DNA of 64,000 nucleotides from Lachancea thermotolerans CBS 6340. Lineage: Eukaryota; Ascomycota; Saccharomycetes; Saccharomycetales; Saccharomycetaceae. The notes beneath the pieces were generated by a model, which saw only the letters and a program-made list of their open reading frames with translations, made no database searches and was not told where the DNA came from. Where the stretch lies: positions 310,001 through 374,000 of the forward strand of contig NC_013083.1 of assembly GCF_000142805.1 (NCBI RefSeq). The letters run 5' to 3'. Positions 18,968-28,412 of the stretch are shown one piece after another. The translations under genes were made by a program, and so were the position numbers. Every line of letters begins with the position of its first letter. The first letter of the stretch is position 1.

Positions 18968-20074
18968 ATGTCCGAAGAATACCAACAACCTCCTGTTGAG
19001 GAAACCGAGCAACAAGCTCCATCAACCATCGAGTCCCAGGGTGCCCCTGCCGCTGAGGCTTCCGAAGCTGCCCAGGCCGCAGCTCCCGTTGAGGCTTCTG
19101 ACGTTCCAGAGTCCCACGAGGCTCCACAGGCCCGTGCTCCAGCCTACCATGACAGCCACAATGACTACAACGATCACCGTGGCCAGCCTCCCCACCGTAT
19201 GATGGACGGCGAGCTGTCGACTACAAGACTGTTTGTGAGACCATTCCCATTCGATGTCCAGGACTCTGAGCTCAACGAGATCTTTGCTCCTTTCGGCCCT
19301 ATGAAGGAGGTCAAGATTCTCAACGGCTTCGCCTTCGTTGAGTTCGAAGAGGCCGACTCGGCTGCTAGAGCTATCGAGGAGGTCAACGGTAAGAGTTTCG
19401 CAAACCAGCCTCTAGAGGTCGTTTACTCTAAGGTGCAGCCTCCTAGATACCGCATGATCCTCAGAAACCTGCCAGACGGTGTCGCTTGGCAAGAGCTGAA
19501 GGATTTGGCCCGTGAGAACAACTTGGAGACCACTTTCTCCAGTGTCAACACAAGAGAGTTCGACGGTACTGGTGCGCTAGAGTTCCCATCCGAAGAGATT
19601 TTGGAGGACGCTCTGCAAAAGCTGAACAACATCGAGTTCAGAGGGTCTGTGATCACTGCTGAAAAGGACGACAACCCTCCTCCTATCAGAAGATTTAGAG
19701 GCGGTCCAAGAGGTGGTGGTTTCGGTGGCCGCGGCGGCTTTGGTGGCCGTGGCGGTTTCGGTGACCGCGGCGGGTTCCGTGGCCGTGGTGGTCCAAGAGG
19801 CGGCTTTGGCGACCGTGGTGGCTTCCGTGGTGGCCGTGGTGGTCGTGGCGGTTTCGGCGACCGTGGTGGATTCCGTGGCCGTGGTGGTCCAAGAGGTGGC
19901 TTCGGCGACCGTGGTGGCTTCCGTGGTGGCCGTGGTGGTTACGGTGCTCCAAGAGGTGACTCTTACGGTGCTCCAAGAGGTTCCTACGGTGCTCCAAGGG
20001 ATGAGTACAGAGGCAGAGGAGAAGGTGGTGACTACTATGGTTCTGCTCGTGAGAGATCTCCATCCAGGCAGTGA
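18968..20074 (+). CDS. NPL3: SR-like mRNA export and processing protein Npl3
   Basis: Predicted 368 residues (414 in S. cerevisiae). Npl3 binds nascent mRNA and acts in elongation, splicing, 3' end choice and export. The N terminus (1-80) is rich in Glu, Gln, Pro and Ala. RRM1 covers about 85-157 (TRLFVRPFPFDV, then GFAFVEFEEAD). RRM2 covers about 161-235 (YRMILRNLPDGVAWQELKD), the typical pseudo-RRM. An RGG/FGDRGG repeat region follows to about 350, the methylation target of Hmt1. The protein ends RERSPSRQ, a Sky1-type SR phosphorylation and nuclear import site. The shorter length comes from the N-terminal APQE region and fewer repeats. The codon use is biased as in abundant proteins. Confidence 0.97.
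   Translation: MSEEYQQPPVEETEQQAPSTIESQGAPAAEASEAAQAAAPVEASDVPESHEAPQARAPAYHDSHNDYNDHRGQPPHRMMDGELSTTRLFVRPFPFDVQDSELNEIFAPFGPMKEVKILNGFAFVEFEEADSAARAIEEVNGKSFANQPLEVVYSKVQPPRYRMILRNLPDGVAWQELKDLARENNLETTFSSVNTREFDGTGALEFPSEEILEDALQKLNNIEFRGSVITAEKDDNPPPIRRFRGGPRGGGFGGRGGFGGRGGFGDRGGFRGRGGPRGGFGDRGGFRGGRGGRGGFGDRGGFRGRGGPRGGFGDRGGFRGGRGGYGAPRGDSYGAPRGSYGAPRDEYRGRGEGGDYYGSARERSPSRQ
19692..20010 (+). repeat. RGG/GDRGG coding repeats in NPL3
   Basis: Imperfect tandem repeats encode FGGRGG, FGDRGG, FRGRGG and PRGG units. A block of roughly 105 bp is present twice in near-identical form, beginning near 19785 and 19875 (PRGGFGDRGGFRG in each). Such repeats can change copy number by slippage or unequal exchange. 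Confidence 0.85.
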
Positions 20075-20647
20075 GCTGCCCTCTTCCTCCCAAGAATAGC
20101 ACGAGAAGGAGGAAAAAATTAGGAATACAGGGAACCTCAACCAGTTGTGAGTTGTAAATTAAAAAAATAAAATACCCTTTCCTTCGTGCTTTGTTTGTAT
20201 TATCTGGAATATGTCCCGTTTTGTTTGTAGTGGTTTCCATTTTGAGGATTTCCAAGTTTAGTGAACTAATATGAATCTCCGAGTGGGTGTGAATTAAAGG
20301 CTTCATGAAAGTTTGTTGAAATTCCCGTTTTTGAAGATTGTATTTTACTTGTTTCTGAAAGATCTCTATAAAATATTTCCCTTGCATAGAGTCAGGTTCC
20401 CCGCTACTGCTCCCTTTTTGGCCTTAGTTGAACTCTTGATACAGTCTCTTCCGCGACATGCAGTGATGCGGACGGCAGAAGTTTCGGTCCATGTTTTGCC
20501 CTACTAACGCATTTATAAAAGCAGCATTTATTTCCCGTAGCTGGTCTACAATGGTTGAAGCTGGCCTCCACGGGGGGCCCTGCTTGAATCAACTTGTGTA
20601 TTATACGTAATCTAGTCAAGCATGCATTTTTTGACAGTATTCAAAGC
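20075..20647. other. Convergent spacer NPL3-UBX2
   Basis: Holds the 3' ends of NPL3 and UBX2. It is AT-rich with A-runs and T-runs near 20158-20175 suitable for polyadenylation. I see no ORF worth listing and no RNA gene. Confidence 0.6.
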
Positions 20648-22408
20648 TTATTCACTTTCGTATTCAGCATCCTCTAAATACTCTACCAAAATACTACCGT
20701 TGGGCCAAATTTGTGAGGTGTCTTTGATCAAAACGTCTTTATCATTAGGGAGCTTGAACCTGGGGAATGGCGTAACTAGCTCAAAGTCAATATCCAGCTC
20801 AACTTCGCAATCGGGCGTACTCCATTTTGGCAATTCATTTTGCAGTATTTGAGACAATTCTTCAGGCTGGCTATCAATACGCAAGTCTTCGATATTACGC
20901 TCGTCTTTGAAGCAAAGGACATCCTCGTCTTGTGCCATTTCCTTTACCTTTGTAGCCATGCATTGTAAAACATGGTCCTTGTTGAAACTTTCGAGATCCA
21001 AGAAGAGAAAGCACTTCGCAACCCTGTATATGTACTCAAGCGTGCTAACGCCGGTGAACTTCTTCACAAAACGCCTTCCATTTGGAGTTCGGATTTGAAG
21101 AGTAGCGTGTTTTTCCTGCGTTATATTAGAGGAAGTCAAGGACTCTAAATGCTCCAGACAAAAGCTCAAAATACGAAGCTTTTGAATGGTTTGAGTAGTT
21201 TTAAACTCCATTTCCTTTATTAATTCAGCTTCGCGCTTGAGTTTTGCCTCTTCTTCAGCCGCTTGACGTCTCTGCTCCTTTTCTTGATCCTGCTTCAGGG
21301 ATTCTTGATAGGCTTGATCTTGCATCTGCTTTATTTCCCTAGCCATCCTCAGTTCCTCCTGCTCACTTCTGCTAACAATAAGTTCTGCGCTATGTCTCTC
21401 AACAATAATTTTGAGTGAGTTCTGGAATTTTCTTAGAGTGCTAACCTTCAGCCTACTCAAGACTGACATTCGCGTAGCTCCGTTTACGGAGTCTTTAGAA
21501 TTTAGTACGTTACCAATGAGAAGGCACTCGGGTGTATATCTGAGTTTCAGCTGTTTGGTAAGACTCCACATCTCCATGTCTTGGGCTAAGCGCATGTAGA
21601 TCACCAGGTTTTCCGAATGCTCACGGAGAATTTGAAGAGTAGAAGGATCGTTGAGTATTGATTCAAGAAAGAGCCGCGAATTAGCGTCCCTAGCGCCAGC
21701 CTCGTCCGTCTCCACATCTCCAAGGCAGACAACCAACAAGAACTTAAACTCTTTTTCGCATTCGTCATAAACTTCATTAAAAGGCTTTGAGCTGACGAGC
21801 GATGACAGCTCCGTGTTCCCGTTGAAAATCGATTCCAGTGTCTCATGTATTGATCCCACATTTTCTGAAGGACTTTCAGGAACTCTGTGGATGTGGTTTG
21901 TATTCACACCCTCTGTTCTGAAACCAAAAGAGATGATGCTCCAGAGTAGAGTGAAGATTCCGGTACCGATCTTGAAAAGAACTTTTGGGAGGAGCACTAA
22001 CAGGAAAAGGGCTGGATGTGTACTGAATTCTTCGGGTCGCTTGTCCAAACCTGCGTAGCGGAACTTTTCTTTGAAATCCAGGGGGAGCCTTTTGACGAGC
22101 GGCAGGCGAGGCACCAACGAAGCAGTGTCGCCAAACATAAACGGCGTGACAGGGTTCGAAGGCCGCTGCGGAATGGGTGGAGTGTGTGGGCGCGCAGCGA
22201 CTGGGGGAGGGTTTAGGTTTTCTTGCCAATTGCCGTCAAAGTAGCGGCTCAGCGCCGGTTCAAGCTGCCAGCCGTGATCTTGCAGAAGTTTGACGATCTG
22301 AGGCAAACTCTCTTCGGGAAACGTGGTAATTACCTGGAAGTTGTTCAGTTTCTCCTCCTCATCGTGAGAAAGGTGGATCTCTTGATCGCCATGCTGAATT
22401 ACGGGCAT
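20648..22408 (-). CDS. UBX2: ERAD and lipid-droplet UBX protein Ubx2
   Basis: Predicted 586 residues (584 in S. cerevisiae). Ubx2 is an ER membrane protein that recruits Cdc48 to the Hrd1 and Doa10 ubiquitin ligases, and also clears stalled import at mitochondria. A UBA-like region covers about 18-60 (FPEESLPQIVKLLQDHGW). A hydrophobic hairpin follows at about 133-163. A UAS thioredoxin-like region occupies the middle. A charged coiled-coil (REIKQMQDQAYQESLKQ and onward) spans about 350-415. The C-terminal UBX domain, from about 425, has ATLQIRTPNGRRFVKKF at its start. Placement beside TRM9 repeats YML013W-YML014W. Confidence 0.95.
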   Translation of the reverse strand: MPVIQHGDQEIHLSHDEEEKLNNFQVITTFPEESLPQIVKLLQDHGWQLEPALSRYFDGNWQENLNPPPVAARPHTPPIPQRPSNPVTPFMFGDTASLVPRLPLVKRLPLDFKEKFRYAGLDKRPEEFSTHPALFLLVLLPKVLFKIGTGIFTLLWSIISFGFRTEGVNTNHIHRVPESPSENVGSIHETLESIFNGNTELSSLVSSKPFNEVYDECEKEFKFLLVVCLGDVETDEAGARDANSRLFLESILNDPSTLQILREHSENLVIYMRLAQDMEMWSLTKQLKLRYTPECLLIGNVLNSKDSVNGATRMSVLSRLKVSTLRKFQNSLKIIVERHSAELIVSRSEQEELRMAREIKQMQDQAYQESLKQDQEKEQRRQAAEEEAKLKREAELIKEMEFKTTQTIQKLRILSFCLEHLESLTSSNITQEKHATLQIRTPNGRRFVKKFTGVSTLEYIYRVAKCFLFLDLESFNKDHVLQCMATKVKEMAQDEDVLCFKDERNIEDLRIDSQPEELSQILQNELPKWSTPDCEVELDIDFELVTPFPRFKLPNDKDVLIKDTSQIWPNGSILVEYLEDAEYESE

Positions 22409-22536
22409 TTGCGATGCTTATTTTCTCAAAAGTACACAGTTAGGGTTTCGCCCTGCACCTTATATAGACCTCATTGTTGAACATTATACGGCGAAATCAA
22501 CAAACACGACGTGGCATCATTCTGGACATGCTAGAC

Positions 22537-23367
22537 TTATTGGCGTTCCACGATCACATACCAGTTGTCTTTCTCGTAGCCGGCACCTACTACTTTACCT
22601 CCGGCACTCACGCAGTCTTCCTCGAGTTCGCCTTCTTTGTAGAGATGGTAATACCTATACTTGGTGTTCGCATTGTCCGCGTCGACTTGCTCGCGCCGCG
22701 CGCGTTCTTGGGCCTCATTCTCGGCAGCTCTCTTTGATTGCTGTTCTTCTCTCCAATGCGCCAGGAACGCAGCCCTGTCTTGCGGAGCAACGGTGCTCAA
22801 ATCCGGCTTCTCTGGCTTGGCTTTCTTCGTGGATTTCGTCTCCTGTTCGTTCTTGGCGTGCTTGCCCTGAAGAACCCACGGCACTAGCACGTCCTGCTCC
22901 ATTCCCTCGTGATAACCTCTGCGCGAGCCAGCCTGCTCAAGGGCCCAGCAGTAGATGAGCGCTCGGCCCTGCGGCCGCACTTTGCTCAGAATATGATTTA
23001 TCGCCGCTACCCGGCGCTCGCGCGTCGACCAGTGGTGCACGACAGCAATGGAGATGGCGAAGTCGAACGTCGCGTCTCTGTGCGGCAACTGCATCCCATC
23101 CGCGACCAAGACATTGAATTTGCCGTCCAACGCGTGCGCGCACTCAATGAGCCCGGATGATCGGTCTGAGCCTATTATAAACACATTGGGGTTCACGTTC
23201 AAATACTTTCCGTTACCACATCCAACATCGATGCCTATGCTACCCATTTCCTGCTGGTTCAAAAACCTTGTCACCACGGGCCATGGCTTGTATCTTGTTT
23301 GCGAGAAGTGTGGAGCGATCTCGTTGTAGACCTCGTGCACAAACTGCTGTTCTCTAGCGGCTGCCAT
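22537..23367 (-). CDS. TRM9: tRNA wobble-uridine methyltransferase Trm9
   Basis: Predicted 276 residues (279 in S. cerevisiae). Trm9 with Trm112 makes the last methyl transfer forming mcm5U and mcm5s2U at the wobble base of some tRNAs. Motif I of the SAM fold is IGIDVGCGNGKY. Conserved strings include YNEIAPHFSQTRYKPWP, IGSDRSSGLIECA, FDFAISIAVVHHWSTRERR and YCWALEQ, followed by the RRGYHEG active-site loop. A charged insert (KKAKPEKPDL) lies before the C-terminal substrate end. The start is the ATG at 23367 (MAAAREQQFV); the frame upstream has no family resemblance. A PAC element lies about 65 bp upstream. Confidence 0.96.
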   Translation of the reverse strand: MAAAREQQFVHEVYNEIAPHFSQTRYKPWPVVTRFLNQQEMGSIGIDVGCGNGKYLNVNPNVFIIGSDRSSGLIECAHALDGKFNVLVADGMQLPHRDATFDFAISIAVVHHWSTRERRVAAINHILSKVRPQGRALIYCWALEQAGSRRGYHEGMEQDVLVPWVLQGKHAKNEQETKSTKKAKPEKPDLSTVAPQDRAAFLAHWREEQQSKRAAENEAQERARREQVDADNANTKYRYYHLYKEGELEEDCVSAGGKVVGAGYEKDNWYVIVERQ

Positions 23368-23950
23368 CTTAGAACTACTGTTGATGTCAGGATATGGGCC
23401 TCTATGCTCGCTACAGCTCAAGAATCGAAGCTCATCGCCTCGAATCGCGGTCGATTTTCGAGAATACTATTTTTCAACATTGACAGAAAAGACAGTGAGA
23501 GTTTGGAACATACATTTTGGGACAGAAACCCAGGTGGCAGTGCAAAGTTTCTGCGCAAACCACTGGAAACGGCACATTGTTTAATAGCGCTCGCATACAC
23601 TTCAAATCCACCAAGAAGCTACCAACATCATTATATACGCGTCTACAGTAGCGAACCACCAGACAGAGAATGTAGTCTTCGTTCCAAACTGGTTCCACCA
23701 GATCTACCAGCAGTATTTGTCACTGGCCAAATACCATGCAAGGAACACGTTCGAGACTGAACGAGGATGCGTTCCATGCGCGCAGATTACGAGAATGCCG
23801 AGAAACAGTTCGGTCATGTTACACGTGAATGTTGGTGTTCAATAAAATTGAGGCTTGTCCTATTATTAAGTGTCAAAAGGTAAAAATTGCAGCTTTCGAA
23901 GAACCTTGAAGCCAACACACGAAGCAAGGCACTCTGAAGGCCGCACCACG
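23368..23950. other. 0.58 kb divergent spacer TRM9-GPI17
   Basis: Divergent promoter of TRM9 and GPI17. AGCTCATCGC at 23429-23438 is, on the TRM9 strand, the PAC element GCGATGAGCT. A CACGTG lies at 23822-23827. Short reading frames here show no sign of being genes. Confidence 0.65.
23429..23438 (-). promoter_or_regulatory. PAC element of TRM9
   Basis: GCGATGAGCT on the minus strand is the PAC motif bound by Pbf1/Pbf2 (Dot6/Tod6) in S. cerevisiae ribosome and tRNA biogenesis genes. Its position about 62-71 bp before the TRM9 ATG is typical. The match is seen; regulation is inferred. Confidence 0.7.
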
Positions 23951-25507
23951 ATGTCAAATTTATGGTTGCGTAGGGCTGTAGCCTTTTGGTTTGTGGCGGT
24001 CTTTATTTTGGCGGGACTTCCGGCATGGTACAAGCTGACGACGATATACCGGGCTCCCTTACCCAGCGAATACATCAGATCGATCCATCAAAACATGCAC
24101 TCGGATGTGCATATTGTGATTCCTGTATATGTCAGGTCAGACACGTACAGGTTTCCAGACGTGCACGACGCAATCCAGGTGCAGGTCAACGAGCTTCTGC
24201 GGTCGAGGCCCAGTCACGTGCAGTGGTCGCTGCAAGTCCTGGAGTATGACGAATCTGTCGTGGATCAAGACTCGGACTACGTGGCGACCCTGGTGCTCGA
24301 TGACTTTGCCGGCTTCACTCTAGCGTACGATTCGAAGGAGACCCTGGTTTTCTTCAACAATGAGGCCGTGATGGCCAACGATGTGCCGTTTTTTGCGGCG
24401 CAGACGCTCGTCGAGCATACTTTTGGAGCCGAGTGGGAGGAATTTTCCGGTTCAAGGCCCGAAAAAAACACAGGATCTTCAGAGATGGCTATCTCCTACA
24501 GCCCCAACGTGCACTTGTCGATCTCGCTCTTGACTGGCGACGGCAGGCCAATAGGTTGGGACATCGACACCACGCTCGACAATTACTTTACGCCTCTGCG
24601 CAGATTCCTATCACCACTCGTCAACTTCACCGTGGACACCAGTATTGTGCAGTTCAATGATTTGAATGTCGGGTCGATACATTCAGGTGAGAACACAACC
24701 TGGCAGGACCTAGCTCACACGATTGACCTGTCAGAGCTTTCCTCCATGAACTACTACAAGGAAAAGAGCGTTTTGAACTTAGCGATCGTCTTCCCAAGTC
24801 TCGAGGCGGGTGAGCTATCATTCGTTAACGCGACCTCCCAGCGTCCTTGGCAAACTTTCATGGTACCCCGCTGGGGATCGCTCGTTTTGAACAAAGCACC
24901 TCTGCCTGATAATGTCCGGCTAACCGAGGAATACCTCGCGCCTGTCATCTATAATTTCGCAAGAGAGCTCTTCCAATTTCTGGGCCTCGCGACTCAGAGC
25001 GCTGACCTCACAACCCCATACGCCACGATAGATTCGTTTAAAAGGGTGACAATTATAAAGAACCTCGAGCATGGTGCAGAGACCCTTTGGTCCCTGACAA
25101 AGTTGACTGAACAATTTCCACAGATGTCAGTCCCCAAGCAGGTGCTGAGTGATGTGGAAAAGGCACTCGACTTACGCTTGCAGCTAATCGAACTCCTCAA
25201 CAACCCCGAAAAGGGTGGCGATCGTACGTGGAACCAGGCGCTCTTGCTAAGTAACGAATTTGTTCGGGTTTGCGAGAGAGCATTCTTCCATAAGGAAATG
25301 GTTCAGCAAAACTTCTTCCCTCAAGAGCACAAGATTGCGGTTTATTTGCCTCTGCTAGGCCCACTCACCGTCATTATCCTTTCGGGACTGCTGAATGCAT
25401 TACGCGAGAAAGAGGGCCCTCACGTTGCCAATAATTCTTTGACAGAGAAGGAGAGGTTACAAGACGACGACACTACGGTGGATTCCAGCGAGCGTTCTGC
25501 CGAATAA
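23951..25507 (+). CDS. GPI17: GPI transamidase subunit Gpi17 (PIG-S)
   Basis: Predicted 518 residues (534 in S. cerevisiae). Gpi17 is a subunit of the ER GPI transamidase that joins GPI anchors to proteins. It has an N-terminal membrane span at about 8-27, the PIG-S pattern LPAWYKLTTIYRAPLP right after it, a large lumenal domain, and a second span at about 465-484 (YLPLLGPLTVIILSGLL). The cytosolic tail is acidic. The ATG at 23951 (MSNLWLRR) is chosen because the longer frame from 23870 begins in the spacer and gives no family match. It is the YDR434W position in the synteny block. Confidence 0.92.
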   Translation: MSNLWLRRAVAFWFVAVFILAGLPAWYKLTTIYRAPLPSEYIRSIHQNMHSDVHIVIPVYVRSDTYRFPDVHDAIQVQVNELLRSRPSHVQWSLQVLEYDESVVDQDSDYVATLVLDDFAGFTLAYDSKETLVFFNNEAVMANDVPFFAAQTLVEHTFGAEWEEFSGSRPEKNTGSSEMAISYSPNVHLSISLLTGDGRPIGWDIDTTLDNYFTPLRRFLSPLVNFTVDTSIVQFNDLNVGSIHSGENTTWQDLAHTIDLSELSSMNYYKEKSVLNLAIVFPSLEAGELSFVNATSQRPWQTFMVPRWGSLVLNKAPLPDNVRLTEEYLAPVIYNFARELFQFLGLATQSADLTTPYATIDSFKRVTIIKNLEHGAETLWSLTKLTEQFPQMSVPKQVLSDVEKALDLRLQLIELLNNPEKGGDRTWNQALLLSNEFVRVCERAFFHKEMVQQNFFPQEHKIAVYLPLLGPLTVIILSGLLNALREKEGPHVANNSLTEKERLQDDDTTVDSSERSAE

Positions 25508-25807
25508 TGCGCGAAACTGCAATATTAAGACATCTTGGAACACAGGAGCACCATTCCTTTGCCGCTAATTTATTGGCCCATTTGAAAAGTTGACTCAAAT
25601 TTCTGCATAATAAGCCGCGTAAATTTGCACTCCGCTCTCCAGTAGCAGATGCAGACTTCGATGGTTTTCTCTTTCGCTCACTTTAAATTTAATATCATTT
25701 CACTGTTTATAAAAGCATATACACCAAAACTCACGTGGAGACTTACATCAAATTCACTTCGAGGTTGAAGGAACTTGTCATATCGTAACACAAGCGCGCT
25801 AATCATT
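25508..25807. other. Tandem spacer GPI17-TAF11
   Basis: About 300 bp with the GPI17 3' end and the TAF11 promoter. TTTATAAAAG near 25705-25714 is a TATA-like box about 100 bp before TAF11, and CACGTG lies near 25734. No gene is seen. Confidence 0.55.
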
Positions 25808-26875
25808 ATGGTTGAGCCCCAGGGGCCCTTGGATACCGTTCCAGAAGAGAATTATCCTCCTCTGCTGACTCAAAACAATTACTGGAACACTAAGCAGCTC
25901 ATAAATCAAGTTATAAGTGAAGACCAGGAATATGTCACTTGGAAACTGAAAGATGTACGAACTGGTGGCACCATGAACGCGTATCTCAACGACTTTATGA
26001 AGAACGAATATGATCAAGAGGACGGCAGCTCGGCTGAAGACATTGCTGACGCGCATACTGCTGAAGCCCCGCTTCAGCGTGTGAGGAAGAGAAACGGTGG
26101 ACCCACGGGCAGAGTGAGCAAAGCGTCTCCCATCAATTCTGTGCCCAAAAACGTGCAGTTCCCAAGGGATATATACGATTCACAGCTTGCGGCCCTACCG
26201 CAACCGCGAGAACTAGATCAATCCGAGCAACTGAACCTTCTCCTTACAAATTTGGACGAGGAACAAATGAACAGATTTGAGGTGTTTCGGAGAACCTCTC
26301 TGGCGAAAAACAACATCAAAAAGATCTCCAGTATCATCACTAACCAAACAGTGGCTGCAAACATCAATCTGCTCCTCGCTGGTGTGGGGAAAATATTCAT
26401 AGGCGAGATTGTTGAGAAAGCACAAGAGGTTAAAAAGCGAAAGCTAGCGGCTCTCATGGCCTCCAGGTTCAGAGACAAGCAGATCACGGCCTACAGGCTG
26501 AAGAAAATACTGAAAAAGCTGACTCTAATGGTTGAGGGGCCTGATGCCTCTTACGATGATAGCGTAGATGAAAACGAGAGCGATCTCTGCGAAGATGACG
26601 AAGACGAGAACCTCGTGAACGAGGTCAACACCTACAACAGGCTTATACGATCCAAAATTAATTCAGAAGCTAGCAGGCTTGGTATTATTCGACACTACAA
26701 CAAGCTTGTTAAATCTTTCAACGCATTGGACGTTAGCGTGGAGAAGTTCACAAACTGCCCGCTCCTTCCAGAACACATTCGTGAAGCTTGGAGACTTTAT
26801 CGTGCGGAAAACGATACAGTTCCACAGGCTACATGGAGAACCCAGGGTGAAGGAAACGGATGGATGTTTAGATGA
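25808..26875 (+). CDS. TAF11: TFIID subunit Taf11, histone fold
   Basis: Predicted 355 residues (346 in S. cerevisiae). Taf11 pairs with Taf13 through histone folds in TFIID and contacts TBP-TFIIA. The N-terminal 140 residues are acidic and variable. The TAFII28 histone fold covers about 152-240, with RFEVFRRTSLAKNNIKK, ANINLLLAGVGKIFIGEIVEKA, and DKQITAYRLKKILKKL. An acidic insert (DENESDLCEDDEDEN) follows. The C terminus EHIREAWRLYRAEND is the conserved TAF11 end. The ATG at 25808 (MVEPQGPLDT) is the first in frame that is not from the non-ATG extension. It converges on PPM1 with only 25 bp between stops. Confidence 0.95.
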   Translation: MVEPQGPLDTVPEENYPPLLTQNNYWNTKQLINQVISEDQEYVTWKLKDVRTGGTMNAYLNDFMKNEYDQEDGSSAEDIADAHTAEAPLQRVRKRNGGPTGRVSKASPINSVPKNVQFPRDIYDSQLAALPQPRELDQSEQLNLLLTNLDEEQMNRFEVFRRTSLAKNNIKKISSIITNQTVAANINLLLAGVGKIFIGEIVEKAQEVKKRKLAALMASRFRDKQITAYRLKKILKKLTLMVEGPDASYDDSVDENESDLCEDDEDENLVNEVNTYNRLIRSKINSEASRLGIIRHYNKLVKSFNALDVSVEKFTNCPLLPEHIREAWRLYRAENDTVPQATWRTQGEGNGWMFR

Positions 26876-26900
26876 TACATAGGTACGTTTTTGTGCAAGT

Positions 26901-27896
26901 TTATCGCCAGGAAGCTTCGGCCAAGATGTAGTGGGAAAGGATAATTTCCAGCTCCTCTATTTCATCAAGAAATTGGAGCGTCTTCAGCCGCATTTTCTCT
27001 TCGTCGGGCACGGATTGGACATAGTATTGCCACATTGTTACTATGCTTGTCGAATGCGGTGCGGTATTGAAGCGCTGCGCGTATTTTTCAGGGGAATTAT
27101 ACACCATGAGCGTAGGCATCTCCAGGTGCCGCGATTCGCGCAGGTTGGTTTGCATGATCTTTCCAAACTTGTCGGCAGAATCATCACCACCGATAGGGTC
27201 GTAAGAGATCCAGGTTCCCATTTTGTAAAAGGATTCGATGCAGTTGATAAGTGCCTTCGACTCTGCAGACTTCATATAGCACAACACGCACTCGCTTAGC
27301 ACTAGGGTTGGACAATCTTGTGTTGTAAACTTTTTAAGAATTTCCGCTACCTGCGCGATATCATTGAGATCACAGCTTGTAAGGCAATACCGGTTCGTTA
27401 AGTATCCAGCCGTTTCCACTGACTCTGAGGGTCCGAGTTCACGCTGGAACAAGGGGTTGTTCTCTAGAATCCGAGACTTGAGCGCCACTGACTCTTTAAA
27501 GTCCAAGTCCAGCCACTTCAAATGAGGCACTTGCGACAGCATTTGCGTCATCCGTAAATCTGATCCGCATCCCAAGTTAACGACTTGAACCGGCGCCTCA
27601 GCGCCAGATTTGACGTGTTCTTTCAGAAAGCACGCAATTGCTTCGTCAATAGCAACGCTCCGGAGGTACGTGCCGTAGTTCATCACCGGCTGCGCCGACT
27701 GAACGGCCCTATCAACCTTTGAGTACGCCCTACGGCTTACGCTTTTCAAGCCTTGCGCGTAAGCCATGTGCAGCTGCACAAACTCGCCCTCTTCTTTTTC
27801 CTTGCCGGACACCTGCCGCGGCAGGTAATGCTTTGCAATCGCGCTGACTTTACAGGAAAATGCATCGTAATCCGTCTCTTGCACGGCTCGATCCAT
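26901..27896 (-). CDS. PPM1: Leucine carboxyl methyltransferase Ppm1
   Basis: Predicted 331 residues (328 in S. cerevisiae). Ppm1 methylates the C-terminal leucine of the PP2A catalytic subunits Pph21 and Pph22, which controls holoenzyme assembly. The SAM site is seen as VNLGCGSDLRM, followed by LKWLDLDFKESVALK. LVLSECVLCYMK is the conserved LCMT stretch around the substrate cleft. GTWISYDPIGG and RFNTAPHSTS lie in the C-terminal half. Length and order fit the family well. It is divergent from the PPZ phosphatase gene, as YDR435C-YDR436W are in S. cerevisiae. Confidence 0.95.
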   Translation of the reverse strand: MDRAVQETDYDAFSCKVSAIAKHYLPRQVSGKEKEEGEFVQLHMAYAQGLKSVSRRAYSKVDRAVQSAQPVMNYGTYLRSVAIDEAIACFLKEHVKSGAEAPVQVVNLGCGSDLRMTQMLSQVPHLKWLDLDFKESVALKSRILENNPLFQRELGPSESVETAGYLTNRYCLTSCDLNDIAQVAEILKKFTTQDCPTLVLSECVLCYMKSAESKALINCIESFYKMGTWISYDPIGGDDSADKFGKIMQTNLRESRHLEMPTLMVYNSPEKYAQRFNTAPHSTSIVTMWQYYVQSVPDEEKMRLKTLQFLDEIEELEIILSHYILAEASWR

Positions 27897-28412
27897 TGTT
27901 TATATGCGAATTATCACAGACAATTGAATACAGGGGGGGTAAGAAAGTTGTCGCCTAGACTTTGTAGACCATTTATAGTACCCTACTGGCCTTTTCTATT
28001 CTACTCCGGACTTCTCTTTCGAACCGCGATGAGCTTTACTATCAGGTTATTTTCCCGCTTTCCATGTTCATTGTTCGAATATCCATCATCACCAGATCCG
28101 GGTAAATAGTTCAGGGATTTTAATCTTTTTTTAATTTAGAGAGGGAACTTTCAGATGAGAATAGTTGCTAGTAACAGGATTGTGACCAAGTGCAAGCGAT
28201 CGAACGCCTAGAGCTACAAAAGAAGCTCTTTAAGGCATACATTCAAATAGCATAAAGGTTCACACAAGTTCTGCCTGTTTTTTTTCGGGCTGTACGGAGA
28301 ATTATTTCGCGTAGTTTTTTTTGCGCATTTTAGTTGAATTTGGGTTGCAGAGTGCGCCAAAAATCAGCAGTTCAAAGGCCCTTAGCAGCATTAAGCTTCA
28401 TAGACCGCAACA
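27897..28412. other. 0.52 kb divergent spacer PPM1-PPZ
   Basis: Divergent promoter region. It contains CCGGGTAA at 28098-28105, a perfect Reb1 consensus, which in yeasts marks nucleosome-free promoter boundaries. There is a G7 run near 27932 and several T runs. A B-box-like TTCGAACC at 28018 has no matching T-stem and was rejected as a tRNA. Confidence 0.6.
28098..28105 (+). promoter_or_regulatory. Reb1 site, CCGGGTAA
   Basis: Exact match to the Reb1 consensus in the middle of a divergent promoter, about 205 bp from PPM1 and 310 bp from PPZ. Reb1 is a general regulatory factor that excludes nucleosomes. Binding is inferred. Confidence 0.55.

Noticed and set aside
19577-20140. Minus-strand Thr-rich frame opposite NPL3
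   Set aside because: Antisense of the RGG repeat region, no ATG context or family match.
28010-28030. B-box-like TTCGAACC in the PPM1-PPZ spacer
   Set aside because: No pairing T-stem and no other tRNA part on either strand.
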